Below, piece after piece: positions 10,296 to 22,042 of a stretch of 64,000 nucleotides of DNA. The translations under genes were made by a program, and so were the position numbers. Source of the stretch: Notolepis coatsorum. Taxonomy: Eukaryota; Chordata; Actinopteri; Aulopiformes; Paralepididae. How positions within the stretch are numbered: the first letter of the stretch is position 1; each line of letters opens with the position of its first letter. Location of the stretch: the NCBI GenBank assembly GCA_963971535.1, contig OZ020586.1, forward strand, positions 73,514,949 to 73,578,948, in the 5' to 3' direction. Below the pieces are notes generated by a model, which was given only the letters and a program-made list of their open reading frames with translations, ran no database searches and was not told the origin of the DNA.

Positions 10296-12796
10296 ACGCC
10301 TGTAAGTCACACAGACTGAAACACACTCCTACACATAGCTGTCTCTATACGCCTGTAAGTCATACAGTGCTGTCTCTACGCCAGTACGTCACACAGAGCT
10401 GTCTCTACGCCTGTACGTCACACAGACTGAAACACACTCCTACACAGAGCTGTCTCTACGCCTGTACGCCACACAGCCTGAAACACACTCCTACACAGAG
10501 CTGTCTCTACGCCTGTACGTCATATAGCCTGAAACACACTCCTACACAGAGCTGCCTCTACGCCTGTACGTCACACAGCCTGAAACACACTCCTACACAG
10601 AGCTGTCTCTATGCCAGTACGTCACACAGCCTGAAACACACTCCTACACAGAGCTGCCTGTACGTCATATAGCCTGAAACACACTCCTACACAGAGCTGC
10701 CTCTACGCCTGTACGTCACACAGCCTGAAACACACTCCTACACAGAGCTGCCTCTACGCCTGTACGTCACAGCCTGTAACACACTCCTACACAGAGCTGC
10801 CTCTACGCCTGTACGTCACACAGCCTGAAACACACTCCTACACAGAGCTGCCTCTACGCCTGTACGCCACACAGCCTGAAACACACTCCTACACAGAGCT
10901 GTCTCTACGCCACACAGCCTGAAACACACTCCTACACAGAGCTGCCTCTACGCCACACAGCCTGAAACACACTCCTACACAGAGCTGTCTCTACGCCTGT
11001 ACGCCACACAGCCTGAAACACACTCCTACACAGAGCTGCCTCTACGCCTGTACGTCACACAGCCTGAAACACACTCCTACACAGAGCTGCCTCTACGCCT
11101 GTACGTCACACAGCCTGAAACACACTCCTACACAGAGCTGCCTCTACGCCACACAGCCTGAAACACACTCCTACACAGAGCTGCCTCTACGCCTGTACGT
11201 CACACAGCCTGAAACACACTCCTACACAGAGCTGCCTCTACGCCTGTACGTCACACAGCCTGAAACACACTCCTACACAGAGCTGCCTCTACGCCACACA
11301 GCCTGAAACACACTCCTACACAGAGCTGCCTCTACGCCACACAGCCTGAAACACACTCCTACACAGAGCTGCCTCTACGCCACACAGCCTGAAACACACT
11401 CCTACACAGAGCTGCCTCTACGCCTGTACGTCACACAGCCTGAAACACACTCCTACACAGAGCTGCCTCTACGCCTGTACGTCACACAGCCTGAAACACA
11501 CTCCTACACAGAGCTGCCTCTACGCCACACAGCCTGAAACACACTCCTACACAGAGCTGCCTCTACGCCTGTACGTCACACAGCCTGAAACACACTCCTA
11601 CACAGAGCTGCCTCTACGCCTGTACGTCACACAGCCTGAAACACACTCCTACACAGAGCTGCCTCTACGCCACACAGCCTGAAACACACTCCTACACAGA
11701 GCTGCCTCTACGCCACACAGCCTGAAACACACTCCTACACAGAGCTGCCTCTACGCCTGTACGCCACACAGCCTGAAACACACTCCTACACAGAGCTGTC
11801 TCTACGCCACACAGCCTGAAACACACTCCTACACAGAGCTGCCTCTACGCCACACAGCCTGAAACACACTCCTACACAGAGCTGTCTCTACGCCTGTACG
11901 CCACACAGCCTGAAACACACTCCTACACAGAGCTGCCTCTACGCCTGTACGCCACACAGCCTGAAACACACTCCTACACAGAGCTGCCTCTACGCCTGTA
12001 CGTCACACAGCCTGAAACACACTCCTACACAGAGCTGCCTCTACGCCACACAGCCTGAAACACACTCCTACACAGAGCTGCCTCTACGCCTGTACGTCAC
12101 ACAGCCTGAAACACACTCCTACACAGAGCTGCCTCTACGCCTGTACGTCACACAGCCTGAAACACACTCCTACACAGAGCTGCCTCTACGCCTGTACGTC
12201 ACACAGCCTGAAACACACTCCTACACAGAGCTGCCTCTACGCCACACAGCCTGAAACACACTCCTACACAGAGCTGCCTCTACGCCACACAGCCTGAAAC
12301 ACACTCCTACACAGAGCTGCCTCTACGCCTGTACGTCACACAGCCTGAAACACACTCCTACACAGAGCTGCCTCTACGCCTGTACGTCACACAGCCTGAA
12401 ACACACTCCTACACAGAGCTGCCTCTACGCCACACAGCCTGAAACACACTCCTACACAGAGCTGCCTCTACGCCTGTACGTCACACAGCCTGAAACACAC
12501 TCCTACACAGAGCTGCCTCTACGCCTGTACGTCACACAGCCTGAAACACACTCCTACACAGAGCTGCCTCTACGCCACACAGCCTGAAACACACTCCTAC
12601 ACAGAGCTGCCTCTACGCCACACAGCCTGAAACACACTCCTACACAGAGCTGCCTCTACGCCACATAGCCTGAAACACACTCCTACACAGAGCTGCCTCT
12701 ACGCCACACAGCCTGAAACACACTCCTACACAGAGCTGCCTCTACGCCACACAGCCTGAAACACACTCCTACACAGAGCTGCCTCTATGCTGCCTC
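10296..12796 (+). repeat. 2.5-kb minisatellite with 51-bp and 43-bp units
   Basis: Tandem units contain CTGCCTCTACGCC, ACACAGCC and TGAAACACACTCCTACACAG. The long form adds TGTACGTC (51 bp) and the short form lacks it (43 bp). About 50 units. Read left to right the later part repeatedly shows long-long-short triplets (145 bp). The 51-bp form is a multiple of three, explaining a spurious repetitive open frame at 10367-10672. Nothing suggests a CRISPR: there are no unique spacers. Confidence 0.95.
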
Positions 12797-13805
12797 TCGC
12801 TAAATAAAATAAATAAATAAACATGTAGCACCAGTTAGTTCCTGTTTGAATAGAGATGTTTGACAGTGGAATGTGGGCTTGGATCTACTGTTATGGTGGG
12901 TGTCGGGAGAACCCAAGAGCAGAACACAAGGCACAGGAGAATGAGGCAGTTTAGGTTATTTAATGGAAAACCCAGGGAATGACAAGGGAGGCAGGTAGTG
13001 AATTGCTGGGAGTGAGAGGAGACAAGCGGGCGACATGTGTCCATGCGGTCCCGGGGAGGTGCAGGCTGGTGAGGTCCATAGGTGGGGGTGCAGGCCGGAG
13101 GTGTGAGGTCCTACACACAGGAGAACAAGGGTCAAGATGACGCAGACTACTGAGCACACAGATAACACTAGGAGTAACACAGTATATTGAATTGAATTGA
13201 ATTGAATAACTTTATTTTGACACAAATCGTAGGACAAAAATATTTTAAAAGACAAGACAATAACAGTGTCAACAACGCTGGTCAAATTATAATTATATAA
13301 TATATATATATATATAATTATGATACACAAGTATAATTATAATTGTGTATCAGGTAACTAGAGGTCCAGAGAAGAGTCCTACTACCAAGAGAGGTGAAAA
13401 CAACACTCGGCCCAGGAGTGGCAGGGGTGCAGGCCTCTTATCCTGGCTCCGTGATGAGGTGATAGTTCACAGGTGTGTAGGCCGCCCCAGGTAGGCAGGC
13501 TGATGGTGAGGCGGGAACAGGGAGAGACCCATGAGGTTGTGGGAACCTGCTGACAGACAGGGGAGAGAAAGGCCCTGGCTGTGGCTGTAACATCTACATA
13601 ACATGGGAATAAAGTCGATTTTAAAATGAATCGATGCTCTGTTAATTTATCTGGCACGTCATGTTTATTTTTGTCTTTGTGTATCGGTCAGGGCTCCTTG
13701 CACGTGGGATTCCAAGCAGCCATGCATGGCCGCTCACACAGTTAACCTACTGTAGCCGGCTGCACGTGCCCATGAAGCAAAACAACATCACAAGCTCTGG
13801 TTGTG
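12797..13805. other. Unassigned stretch with retroposon-like tail and AT-rich inverted repeat
   Basis: 12890-13120 resembles a dispersed fish repeat on the minus strand (AGAACCCAAGAGCAGAACAC) without definable ends. At 13183-13225 (TTGAA)n then TAACTTTATTTTGACAC looks like a minus-strand retroposon tail. At 13287-13350 there is an AT-rich palindromic patch. No gene recognised. Confidence 0.35.
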
Positions 13806-13807
13806 TC

Positions 13808-14100
<293 letters not shown>

Positions 14101-14308
14101 GTTGCTCGAAAGCATGTCATGACGTCTGATGGTTTCAGCAGACTAGACAGCGGCTTGACGCGGCTGACTTCCAGTGATAATGTTTGGTTGTAATCGCCTG
14201 CATGTCGTATCTGACTTTGTCAAACCAGTCTAACAGAACCACCACACACATCTACCAATTAGTGGGTGTTTTTGCGGATCCTGTTCATGGCTTTATCTCA
14301 GTGCTCTA

Positions 14309-14706
14309 CAGACCTGTTTGTTGTATATGTCAGACTCAGTGTGCACGTGCATCAAGGGGGCAAAAGGAACGTAATCCTGGTCAGAACAACGGGGCATACT
14401 ACAATATATTTATATTTGTTAGCCATGCTAGTGATCTAAACAATCAATCCATGCCAAAGCTAGACGTGTAAAAGGTGAAAGACTCACACTCACAGCCATG
14501 CTGATTTGGCTAAATGACATCCAGCCGTTTTTCGTTTGAAACTACTTTTAGTCAGGGGAGTGTCATGGTTTCTCCATAGAGCCCCGTTGTACTTTTTTAG
14601 CGCAGCAGCTCGCGCAGGTAGGGGGCAACTTAGTCACATGACTCAGTTAGTATTGCTGATTGACTCGAACACGGTATGTTTGTATACAGCGAACAGGTCT
14701 ATACAA
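14309..14706 (+). mobile_element. MITE copy B (AGACCTGTT termini)
   Basis: Left end AGACCTGTTTGTTGTATATG and right end CATACAGCGAACAGGTCT-type sequence form imperfect inverted repeats of about 20 bp. The interior matches copy A at 2342-2702. This copy preserves the left terminus better. Confidence 0.6.
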
Positions 14707-14905
14707 CTTGGGGTTCAATTCAAGGATCTAGATATATTGATTGATTTGATTACTCAACCTCACTGTAAATGAGAGAAACCTCAGTGTCCTTCAAGTTTAA
14801 ACCTTTTTTATAGTCTTCTTAAGAGAGGCCTAGCTCTTTTATGATGGAGTTTTTGTTTTTGTTTTGTTGGTCTAAAACGTGTGGTATGTCATAGATGTAA
14901 AGACT

Positions 14906-15229
14906 TTAAAGGCATAGTTCCAGTTTTTAACCCCAGCCCCATTACTTATCAATGATGACGTTGATCAGTAGAGTCCTTTATCAGCCCAATCCATGCTGTT
15001 CCTCGTGCTAGATCTGGATAGTTGGCCACAAACCAATGCAAAGCCAAGCTCCTCTCTGTACAAGCTGAGCAAGAGCAACTAAAATCCACTACACAGTAGG
15101 CCTGGGCGATTAATCGAGGTTCAATTTCAATGACGAGTCTGGCTTCCCCACAGTCATGAAAACAAGATAATCGAGATAACATGATTATTGTCCCGCCTGC
15201 CGTATCTGTCTTGTGTTGTAAATGCAGCG

Positions 15230-15266
<37 letters not shown>

Positions 15267-15447
15267 GCCCAAACGGTAGTTTCAGCTTGTGTTGAGAGGG
15301 AGGAGGGAGACGTTGACTTTGTATTGGTTTGTGGCTAACTATCTGGAGCTAATATGAGGAACAGCATGGATTGCGCTGAGATGGGATCAACATCATCATC
15401 GGTAAGTAAGAATTAGGGGCTTCCAAAAATCAGAGGTATCCCTTTAA
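14906..15447. mobile_element. TTAA-flanked MITE (piggyBac-like)
   Basis: TTAAAGGCATAGTTCC at the left and the reverse complement of TTAAAGGGATACCTCTG at the right, with TTAA at both edges (14906-14909, 15444-15447). The interior holds a hAT-like TAGGCCTGGGCGATTAATCG end at 15104 and a poly-C tract at 15230-15264. Non-coding. Confidence 0.5.
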
Positions 15448-15587
15448 GCCTTGATATTCCCCTTAAAATATCATCATGAATGTAGATGGGTAGATAAAAC
15501 AAAGCTTCTCTGTGAAGATCTCTCATCATAGAACACAGCTTCACCCCATGACCAACACTTTGAAAATGTGACGTCTAGGTCACTTTA

Positions 15588-15857
15588 TCCCTTTCACGAC
15601 CACACTACAGAAGGTTAACCCTTTCACGGCCACACTACAGAAGGTTAACCTTTCACTACCACACTACAGACGGTTGTAGTGTGGTAGTGAAAGGTTAACC
15701 TTCTGTAGTGTGGCCGTGAAAGGGTTAACCTTCTGTAGTGTGGTCGTGAACGGGTTAACCTGCTGTCGTGTGGCAGTGAAAGGGTTAACCTTCTGTATTG
15801 TCGCAGTGAAAGGGTTAACCCTTTGGTAGTGTCGTAGTGAAAGGGTTAAACCAAGAG
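15588..15857. repeat. Head-to-head inverted minisatellite
   Basis: Units of about 30 bp (CCCTTTCACGACCACACTAC then AGAAGGTTAA) run forward to about 15674, then the same unit runs in reverse complement (GTAGTGTGG...GTGAAAGGGTTAACC). The centre is near 15674, making a palindrome with arms of about 85 bp, followed by extra inverted units. Confidence 0.85.
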
Positions 15858-15935
15858 TGTAGCTCGACACTCGTAACCATCTCAGCCGGAGGGACACGCT
15901 TTTATCACAACATGAACATCCTTGTTGTCCTAGAA

Positions 15936-16000
15936 CAGTGGTATTCAACCCGCGGGGTCGGAGTCTCCCAGGGGGTCACAAGATGATTTTTTTTACGGGA
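15936..16000 (+). mobile_element. hAT (Charlie-like) left terminus
   Basis: CAGTGGTATTCAACCCGCGG followed by GGTCGGAGTCTCCCAGGGGG is a common hAT end. No right end found, so this is a fragment. Confidence 0.5.
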
Positions 16001-16324
16001 TTGCAAAAAGACATAACGCAATTGTTTTGTTGTTGAGCTAGTTGTGTTTATGTTCTTTCCAGGAGCTGCAGTCCAAGACGTTAGAATGGAGCTTGAGTTT
16101 AAAATGTATGCATACAGTAGTTAGTCCTACTGTAGTACAACTCTGTTTATGATGGCTGGCTCTGTAGGCCTCTTGTAGGCCTCCAGGCTTGTTGTGAGAA
16201 CTAATCTGGTTGATGATGTGCTTGTTGCTGAAAGCATGCCGATCAGCTGACTCTGTCTCTGCCCTTAATGATGACATCACATGCTGTGGAGGAGAGTTGA
16301 GTGCTGCAGGCACCAGGTCAACAT

Positions 16325-16349
16325 TGTGTGTGTGTGTGTTGTGTGTGTG

Positions 16350-16421
<72 letters not shown>
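16325..16421. repeat. (TG)n microsatellite
   Basis: TG run with a few TTG interruptions at its left end. Confidence 0.95.
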
Positions 16422-16422
<1 letters not shown>

Positions 16423-16576
16423 CTCAGTGATTCTCTGCCCTCCACCCCCTCAAAAAAAGAAATTTTATTTCACCATTACATTCAGGAGAATTTGGCGCAG
16501 TGAGAGCATATAAAGAGGTTTCACTTTCTCCATTGTTATCTCCACACAAGGAAAGATTAAATTACCTACCTGGGTT

Positions 16577-17143
16577 GCGTCTATGCCTTCTACAACGCTG
16601 TTCGGTTTCCGGGTTCCTCTGATTGGCCACTAAGCCCACGTGACCCTACGCTAGCACGCCCCCCCTTATCGCTGCCAGTTCGCGCGACAAGCCCCTTCAA
16701 TGACAGAGCTCTCATATTTGCGAATGCATAAACTATATCTTAAATTATGGCTATGTGTCTAATATGGCCGTCGCTTATCAATGACTTGTTTTGTTTACAT
16801 CAGGGTGAACGCTGTTGCATTCGCAAATATGAGAGCTATATCTTAAATTATGGCTGTGTCTAATATGGCCGTCGCTTATCAATTGACAGAGCTCTCATAT
16901 TTGCGAATGCAACAGCGTTCACCCTGATGTAAACAAAACAAGTCATTGATAAGCGACGGCCATATTAGACACATAATTTAAGATATAGTTTATGCATTCG
17001 CAAATATGAGAGCTCTGTCATTGAAGGGGCTTGTCGCGCGAACTGGCGGCGATAAGGGGGGCGTGCTAGCGTAGGGTCACGTGGGCTTAGTGGCCATTCA
17101 GAGGAACCCGGAAACCGAACAGCGTTGTAGAAGGCATAGACGC
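16577..17143. repeat. 567-bp near-perfect palindrome inserted in LINE copy 3
   Basis: The left arm starts GCGTCTATGCCTTCTACAAC and the right arm ends with its reverse complement. Arms of about 280 bp pair throughout with few mismatches. An inner motif, CTCTCATATTTGCGAATGCA, occurs in both orientations more than once. It carries no open frame of note. The LINE on each side reads ACCTGGGTT / CATCCTAG, where the intact element has GGGTTCCATCC, so a short deletion rather than a target duplication marks the site. Confidence 0.85.
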
Positions 17144-17175
17144 ACATCCTAGAGGCAAATCTTTCCTGTGACAAA

Positions 17176-17763
17176 ATGGCATCCAATGTAATAAAAAAAG
17201 TCAACCAACGAACTCGATTCTTGTACCGGATCTCCTCTCTGGTAAACAAGAATACCCTGAAGACTCTGGCAGGAGCACTCATTCAAGGGTACTACGACTA
17301 TGCTTGCACCTCATGGTACCAAAGCACCTCAAAGGCGCTAAAAACTAAATTACAAACATCTAAAAACAAACTGGTCAGACTACTGCTTGACCTTACTCCT
17401 AGAACCCACCTCACCCCTGCCCACTTTGACAACCTAGGATGGCTTAGAGTAGACGACAGAGTACAGCAACTTGCAATGGGCCTGGTCTACAAGATACACT
17501 ACATGACCAAGGTACCCATGTACATGTCAAAATACTTCCCAAAGGTCAGTGAATACCACGATCACAACACCAGAGGGAGCTCCACAAATCATGTTAAACC
17601 CAGATTCGGCTCAAACAAGGGACTAAACACGTTTCGCAATTATGCCACATCAATGTGGAACGCCCTACCCAAAGCTGTAAAGGAATGTGAATCACTACCC
17701 ACTTTCAAAACCACTCTCAAAGAACACCTACGGGAGACTGCAATTCGAAACTGGCCCCTGTAA
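17176..17763 (+). CDS. LINE ORF2 C-terminal fragment, 195 codons open
   Basis: Begins MASNVIKKVNQRTRFLYRIS and ends LKEHLRETAIRNWPL. It corresponds almost residue for residue to the last 195 residues of the frame at 5427-6803. It lacks all catalytic RT boxes, which would lie upstream of the palindrome. Not a host gene. Confidence 0.8.
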   Translation: MASNVIKKVNQRTRFLYRISSLVNKNTLKTLAGALIQGYYDYACTSWYQSTSKALKTKLQTSKNKLVRLLLDLTPRTHLTPAHFDNLGWLRVDDRVQQLAMGLVYKIHYMTKVPMYMSKYFPKVSEYHDHNTRGSSTNHVKPRFGSNKGLNTFRNYATSMWNALPKAVKECESLPTFKTTLKEHLRETAIRNWPL

Positions 17764-18249
17764 ATGTCCCAACCCAACCCACTAAACTACTTTTACTACT
17801 ATGTACAGTAAATGACGAAGTATGGTTCTGTCAATATTCCAATTTACAGTTTTGCTTGTACAGTTGTACAGTGTCATCCCCCACCCACCCCTCCTACACA
17901 ACCCCTCCCCCCCCACCCACCCAACCACCTCCAATGTACAGTCCCCCCCCCCCCACCCACCCAACCCCACCCCACTTACCCAACCTCCTCCAATGTACAG
18001 TTTCTACGTCAAATGTAGCTACAAACAGTACTGTATTTGCAAATCTGGTATGTCATAAATGTATAGATGTAGCAGTACTGTCTATCTGTATGTCGTGTAT
18101 GTCATATATGTTATGATGAATTGAAAATGGGGGACCCTGATGTAAACAAGACGAAAGTCTTTCTCTGGTCTGCATCCCCTTAACAATTGTATGTATTGAG
18201 CTGTACTGTACTGTACTGTACCCATTCTGCAATCTGTTAATACAGTTTT

Positions 18250-18288
<39 letters not shown>

Positions 18289-18473
18289 CTAGGCTGATTA
18301 TGTTACAAATTCATATCCAATAGTAAAGATCTTCTCAAATTGCGCAGGTCCCCAGGACAAAATCATATAAAGTGGTGGTACCCATACGTATTAATATGAC
18401 GGTAAGTGGTGTCCCCAATACGTATCAATATGAGGGTCCTTGATATGAAGAAGTTGGAGAATCACAGTGTTAA

Positions 18474-19341
18474 CTAGACTGTGTAATGCCCCTGTAGCTA
18501 GACTGTGTAATGCCCCTGCAGCTAGACTGTGTAATGCCCCTGTAGCTAGACTGTAATGCCCCTGTAGCTAGACTGTGTAATGCCCCTGTAGCTAGACTGT
18601 GTAATGCCCCTGTAGCTAGACTGTAATGCCCCTGTAGCTAGACTGTGTAATGCCCCTGTAGCTAGACTGTAATGCCCCTGTAGCTAGACTGTGTAATGCC
18701 CCTGTAGCTAGACTGTAATGCCCCTGTAGCTAGACTGTGTAATGCCCCTGTAGCTAGACAGTGTAATGCCCCTGTAGCTAGACTGTGTAATGCCCCTGTA
18801 GCTAGACTGTGTAATGCCCCTGTAGCTAGACTGTGTAATGCCCCTGTAGCTAGACTGTGTAATGCCCCTGTAGCTAGACTGTAATGCCCCTGTAGCTAGA
18901 CTGTGTAATGCCCCTGTAGCTAGACTGTAATGCCCCTGTAGCTAGACTGTGTAATGCCCCTGTAGCTAGACTGTGTAATGCCCCTGTAGCTAGACTGTAA
19001 TGCCCCTGTAGCTAGACTGTGTAATGCCCCTGTAGCTAGACTGTGTAATGCCCCTGTAGCTAGACTGTAATGCCCCTGTATCTAGACTGTGTAATGCCCC
19101 TGTAGCTAGACTGTAATGCCCCTGTAGCTAGACTGTGTAATGCCCCTGTAGCTAGACTGTGTAATGCCCCTGTAGCTAGACTGTGTAATGCCCCTGTAGC
19201 TAGACAGTGTAATGCCCCTGTAGCTAGACTGTGTAATGCCCCTGTAGCTAGACTGTGTAATGCCCCTGTAGCTAGACTGTGTAATGCCCCTGTAGCTAGA
19301 CTGTGTAATGCCCCTGTAGCTAGACTGTGTAATGCCCCTGT
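18474..19341 (+). repeat. Minisatellite with 24-bp and 22-bp units
   Basis: Units of GTAGCTAGACTGTGTAATGC plus CCCT (24 bp), with a 22-bp form lacking one GT. About 37 units. The 24-bp form keeps a spurious minus-strand frame open (19106-19432, GITQSSYR repeats). Confidence 0.95.
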
Positions 19342-19583
19342 TGGTATGTGTATGTGTATTCAAAGCAAGTGTTTGAAGGAGGGAGTGTTGTGACTTGTAG
19401 CACATTCCACAGGTGTTTGTGAGTTGATGCATCCGCTGAGCATTAGCTCACGTACACTATGATACAGGGATGTTTAGAGGATCTGTACAGTGTCAAGGGA
19501 GAATAGCCTACTAGACCTTTTGGTGCAATGTGTGCAATGTTCATTTTGGCGGCAGTCTATGGTTATTATTTTTTTTTTTCTTT

Positions 19584-20009
19584 TTAAAGGGGAACTATCT
19601 TATAAATGGCCTTTTTGAGTGTTTAGCATTGTTTCCTAGCTATGTGAACTTATATTAATATGATCTATGTCTCAAAATTCTCATATTGGCGCATTCTTCC
19701 AATTCTCCTCTGACAATATTCACCCTCACTGAACTGAGTCGTCTGAAAATGTGCCCTATATGTGATGTCATATAGTCACTGCTGCATGTTAATGTTCAGG
19801 GGGGCCGGCCCGGCGCAGTGGTTTAGGAGCCCAGGCTCAAAACAGCTCGAGATCTTGAGGTAGAAAAATGCTGTTTTTGAGGACTTGATTAGAAATACAA
19901 AACAATGAATAAAAAAAATATATATATTACAGAGGTGTTCCATAGACTCACAGGAATTGTGTAAAAGTGCCCAAATAGTGAAAGAAATAGTAAAATAGTT
20001 CCCCTTTAA
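19584..20009. mobile_element. TTAA-flanked MITE with 15-bp terminal inverted repeats
   Basis: Left TTAAAGGGGAACTATCTTAT and right ATAGTTCCCCTTTAA form a clean inverted repeat with TTAA at both edges, the target of piggyBac-type transposases. The interior shares phrases with 20387-21778 in the opposite orientation (CACTATTTGGGC, ACACAATTCCTGT, TTTCTAATCAAGT). Non-coding. Confidence 0.75.
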
Positions 20010-20501
20010 TGATAATGCAATAATGGCTACTGGGCTGGCCACTGAAAGCTCGTTACAAAAATTCCAAGACAGAATTCTGAAAGAACAATTCAGAAACTAT
20101 CGATTTCCTTTGATTTCCTCCCTTTGTTTACACTTGGACTTTTTGGATGAAATTCACAGCACTGTGCCAAGTCCTCTAATACAAGGATTCCTCTTCTTAG
20201 ATGAACGTTTACCCTCTTCTGCTCAGCGCAGGATATGATTTGATCTGTGCTCTGTTGTGAGGGGAATTCCCAGCCATTGTCCTCCTCCTGCTTTTATGTG
20301 TTCTGACATCCTCTCTCTCGCTCAGAGCTTCCATGTTGCCTTTAGTCACCTTTCCCGACCAACACTTTGAACATGCAGCGGTAGCTTTAAAGGGGCTATG
20401 TACTGCTATTCCTAGCACTATTTGGGCAACTTTACACAATTCCTGTTAGTCTATTGAAGACATTTGTAAGGTTTTTTTCAAAAACATGCATTGTTTTATA
20501 T

Positions 20502-21000
20502 ATATTTTTTTTTTTTTTTTTTTTGTCTTTTTCCCCCTCCATTTTCCTCCGATTTTCTCCCATCCCAATGTTAGTCGTATGCCAATTCCCAGTCCCTTCC
20601 TGGTCGCTGCGCACTTACCCCCCACAGTCAGATCATCTGGGAGAGTGGAGGCTACCACGTGCTTCCTCCGACACACGTCCAGCCAATCACCGCTTCTTTT
20701 CACCTGGCAGCGCGGATTCTCATTGAGAGGGCGTAGCGTGTGGGAGGACCACACTATCCCCCTCACGTCCAATCCGCGCTTAGCAGGCGCCCCGACCGAA
20801 CTGTAGGAGTCGCTGTTTACAACGACCCGGACCCACCCCGCCAGCTTCTCCCACCCTCTGATACAGCCAATTGTATCAGTGCAGACGGCCAGCCAAGCTG
20901 GTGACAACCCCGGAGCTGTGAGCTGGATTCGAACAGGCAAATCCAGCTCAGCTCCGGGGCTGGTGACGAACGCAATCTCCGCTCGGCCACCTAACCGCCT
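20502..21000 (-). mobile_element. tRNA-SINE family B, full length, with 12-bp target duplication
   Basis: On the minus strand it opens GGCGGTTAGGTGGCCGAGCG, with a B-box-like GTTCGAATCCAGC, then a body shared with 44728-45211 and an A-rich tail (T-rich at 20506-20525 here). ATTGTTTTATAT at 20490-20501 and 21001-21012 is the target duplication. Confidence 0.85.
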
Positions 21001-21122
21001 ATTGTTTTATATTTCTAATCAAGTACTCAAAACCATAATTTTTCAGCCTCAAGATTTCAGGCTGTTATGGCCCCACCCATAAGCACTTTGAGTGACAGTC
21101 AGTCCACACAGTCTGCACTGGT

Positions 21123-21126
<4 letters not shown>

Positions 21127-21211
<85 letters not shown>

Positions 21212-21213
21212 GT

Positions 21214-21250
<37 letters not shown>

Positions 21251-21272
21251 GGTGGGAGAGAGAGAGAGAGAG
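21127..21272. repeat. (GA)n microsatellite
   Basis: Long AG/GA dinucleotide tract with two GGGAGGGGGTGGG interruptions. Open frames across it (for example 21065-21528) are repeat artefacts. Confidence 0.95.
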
Positions 21273-21778
21273 AAAAAAAGACAGGCCGTTATTGACAAGG
21301 CCCCCTCTCTCCCTCCCTCCCTCTCTCTTCCTTTCTCTCCCTCTCGGTGATGAGAGTCCGCGTGGCAGCTTGTGGTTTTTTTCTTCTTCTTTCTTTCAAT
21401 CTCCCATTTGCGGGTGTGTGGCGCGCGGCAGGTCCCCCCCCAAGTGCTCTCTATCTCTCTCTCTCTCTCTCCCCATGCAGAGTATGAGGAAGTGGTTTCC
21501 ACTCGCTGTGTACAGTCAGTCTAGGTAGAATGTGGGCGGCATTAGCTACAACCACAGAGCCAATCACATCACTGTCTGCTACCCAGCGTCCGAATGACGT
21601 GACTCAGCCGTTCAAATCAAAATGGCCTGATTTACTGGAGGAGGAAAGGGGCTGAGCTGAATCAGAGCAATCCGCCAATATGGTATTTAGACACTAAAAC
21701 ACATTGATACGAACTCCTATTACTATAATACAATGCTAGAGACTGAAAAATGACATTTATAGTACATGTCACCTTTAA

Positions 21779-22042
21779 CTCTTTGAATGTGTGGCGTAGC
21801 TTTAACTCTTTGAACACATGGTGGTAGCTTTAACACTTTGAACACATGGTGGTAGCTTTAACTCTTTGAACACATGGTGGTAGCTTTAACTCTTTGAACA
21901 CATGGTGGTAGCTTTAACTCTTTGAACACATGGTGGTAGCTTTAACTCTTTGAACACATGGTGGTAGCTTTAACTCTTTGAACACATGGTGGTAGCTTTA
22001 ACTCTTTGAACACATGGTGGTAGCTTTAACTCTTTGAACACG
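21779..22042 (+). repeat. 28-bp minisatellite
   Basis: Units of TTTAACTCTTTGAACACATG plus GTGGTAGC, about nine copies. One older unit lies left of the MITE at about 20361-20386. Confidence 0.9.

Larger units (their letters stand above)
16535..18288 (+). mobile_element. LINE copy 3 interrupted by a palindrome
   Basis: LINE sequence runs from about 16535 to ATTACCTACCTGGGTT (16576), is interrupted at 16577-17143, and resumes at CATCCTAGAGGCAAATCTTT (17145). It continues through the C-terminal frame 17176-17763 and the 3' UTR to a (TCAA)n tail at 18250-18288. C-rich runs at 17878-17993 match the G-rich runs of the minus-strand copies. Confidence 0.85.
20387..21778. mobile_element. TTAA-flanked MITE carrying a SINE, inserted in a minisatellite
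   Basis: Left TTAAAGGGGCTATGTACTG and right GTACATGTCACCTTTAA are imperfect inverted repeats with TTAA edges at 20387-20390 and 21775-21778. The sequence just outside, GAACATGCAGCGGTAGC and CTCTTTGAATGTGTGGCG, is the 28-bp minisatellite unit of 21779-22042, split at its own TTTAA. A SINE (20502-21000) and a GA tract (about 21127-21272) lie inside. Confidence 0.7.

Noticed and set aside
10296-12796. Regularly repeated units resembling a CRISPR array
   Set aside because: No unique spacers, units are contiguous, and the setting is a vertebrate genome.
21065-21528. Arg/Glu-rich and Ser/Leu-rich frames of about 150 codons
   Set aside because: GA microsatellite inside a MITE; no conserved ends.
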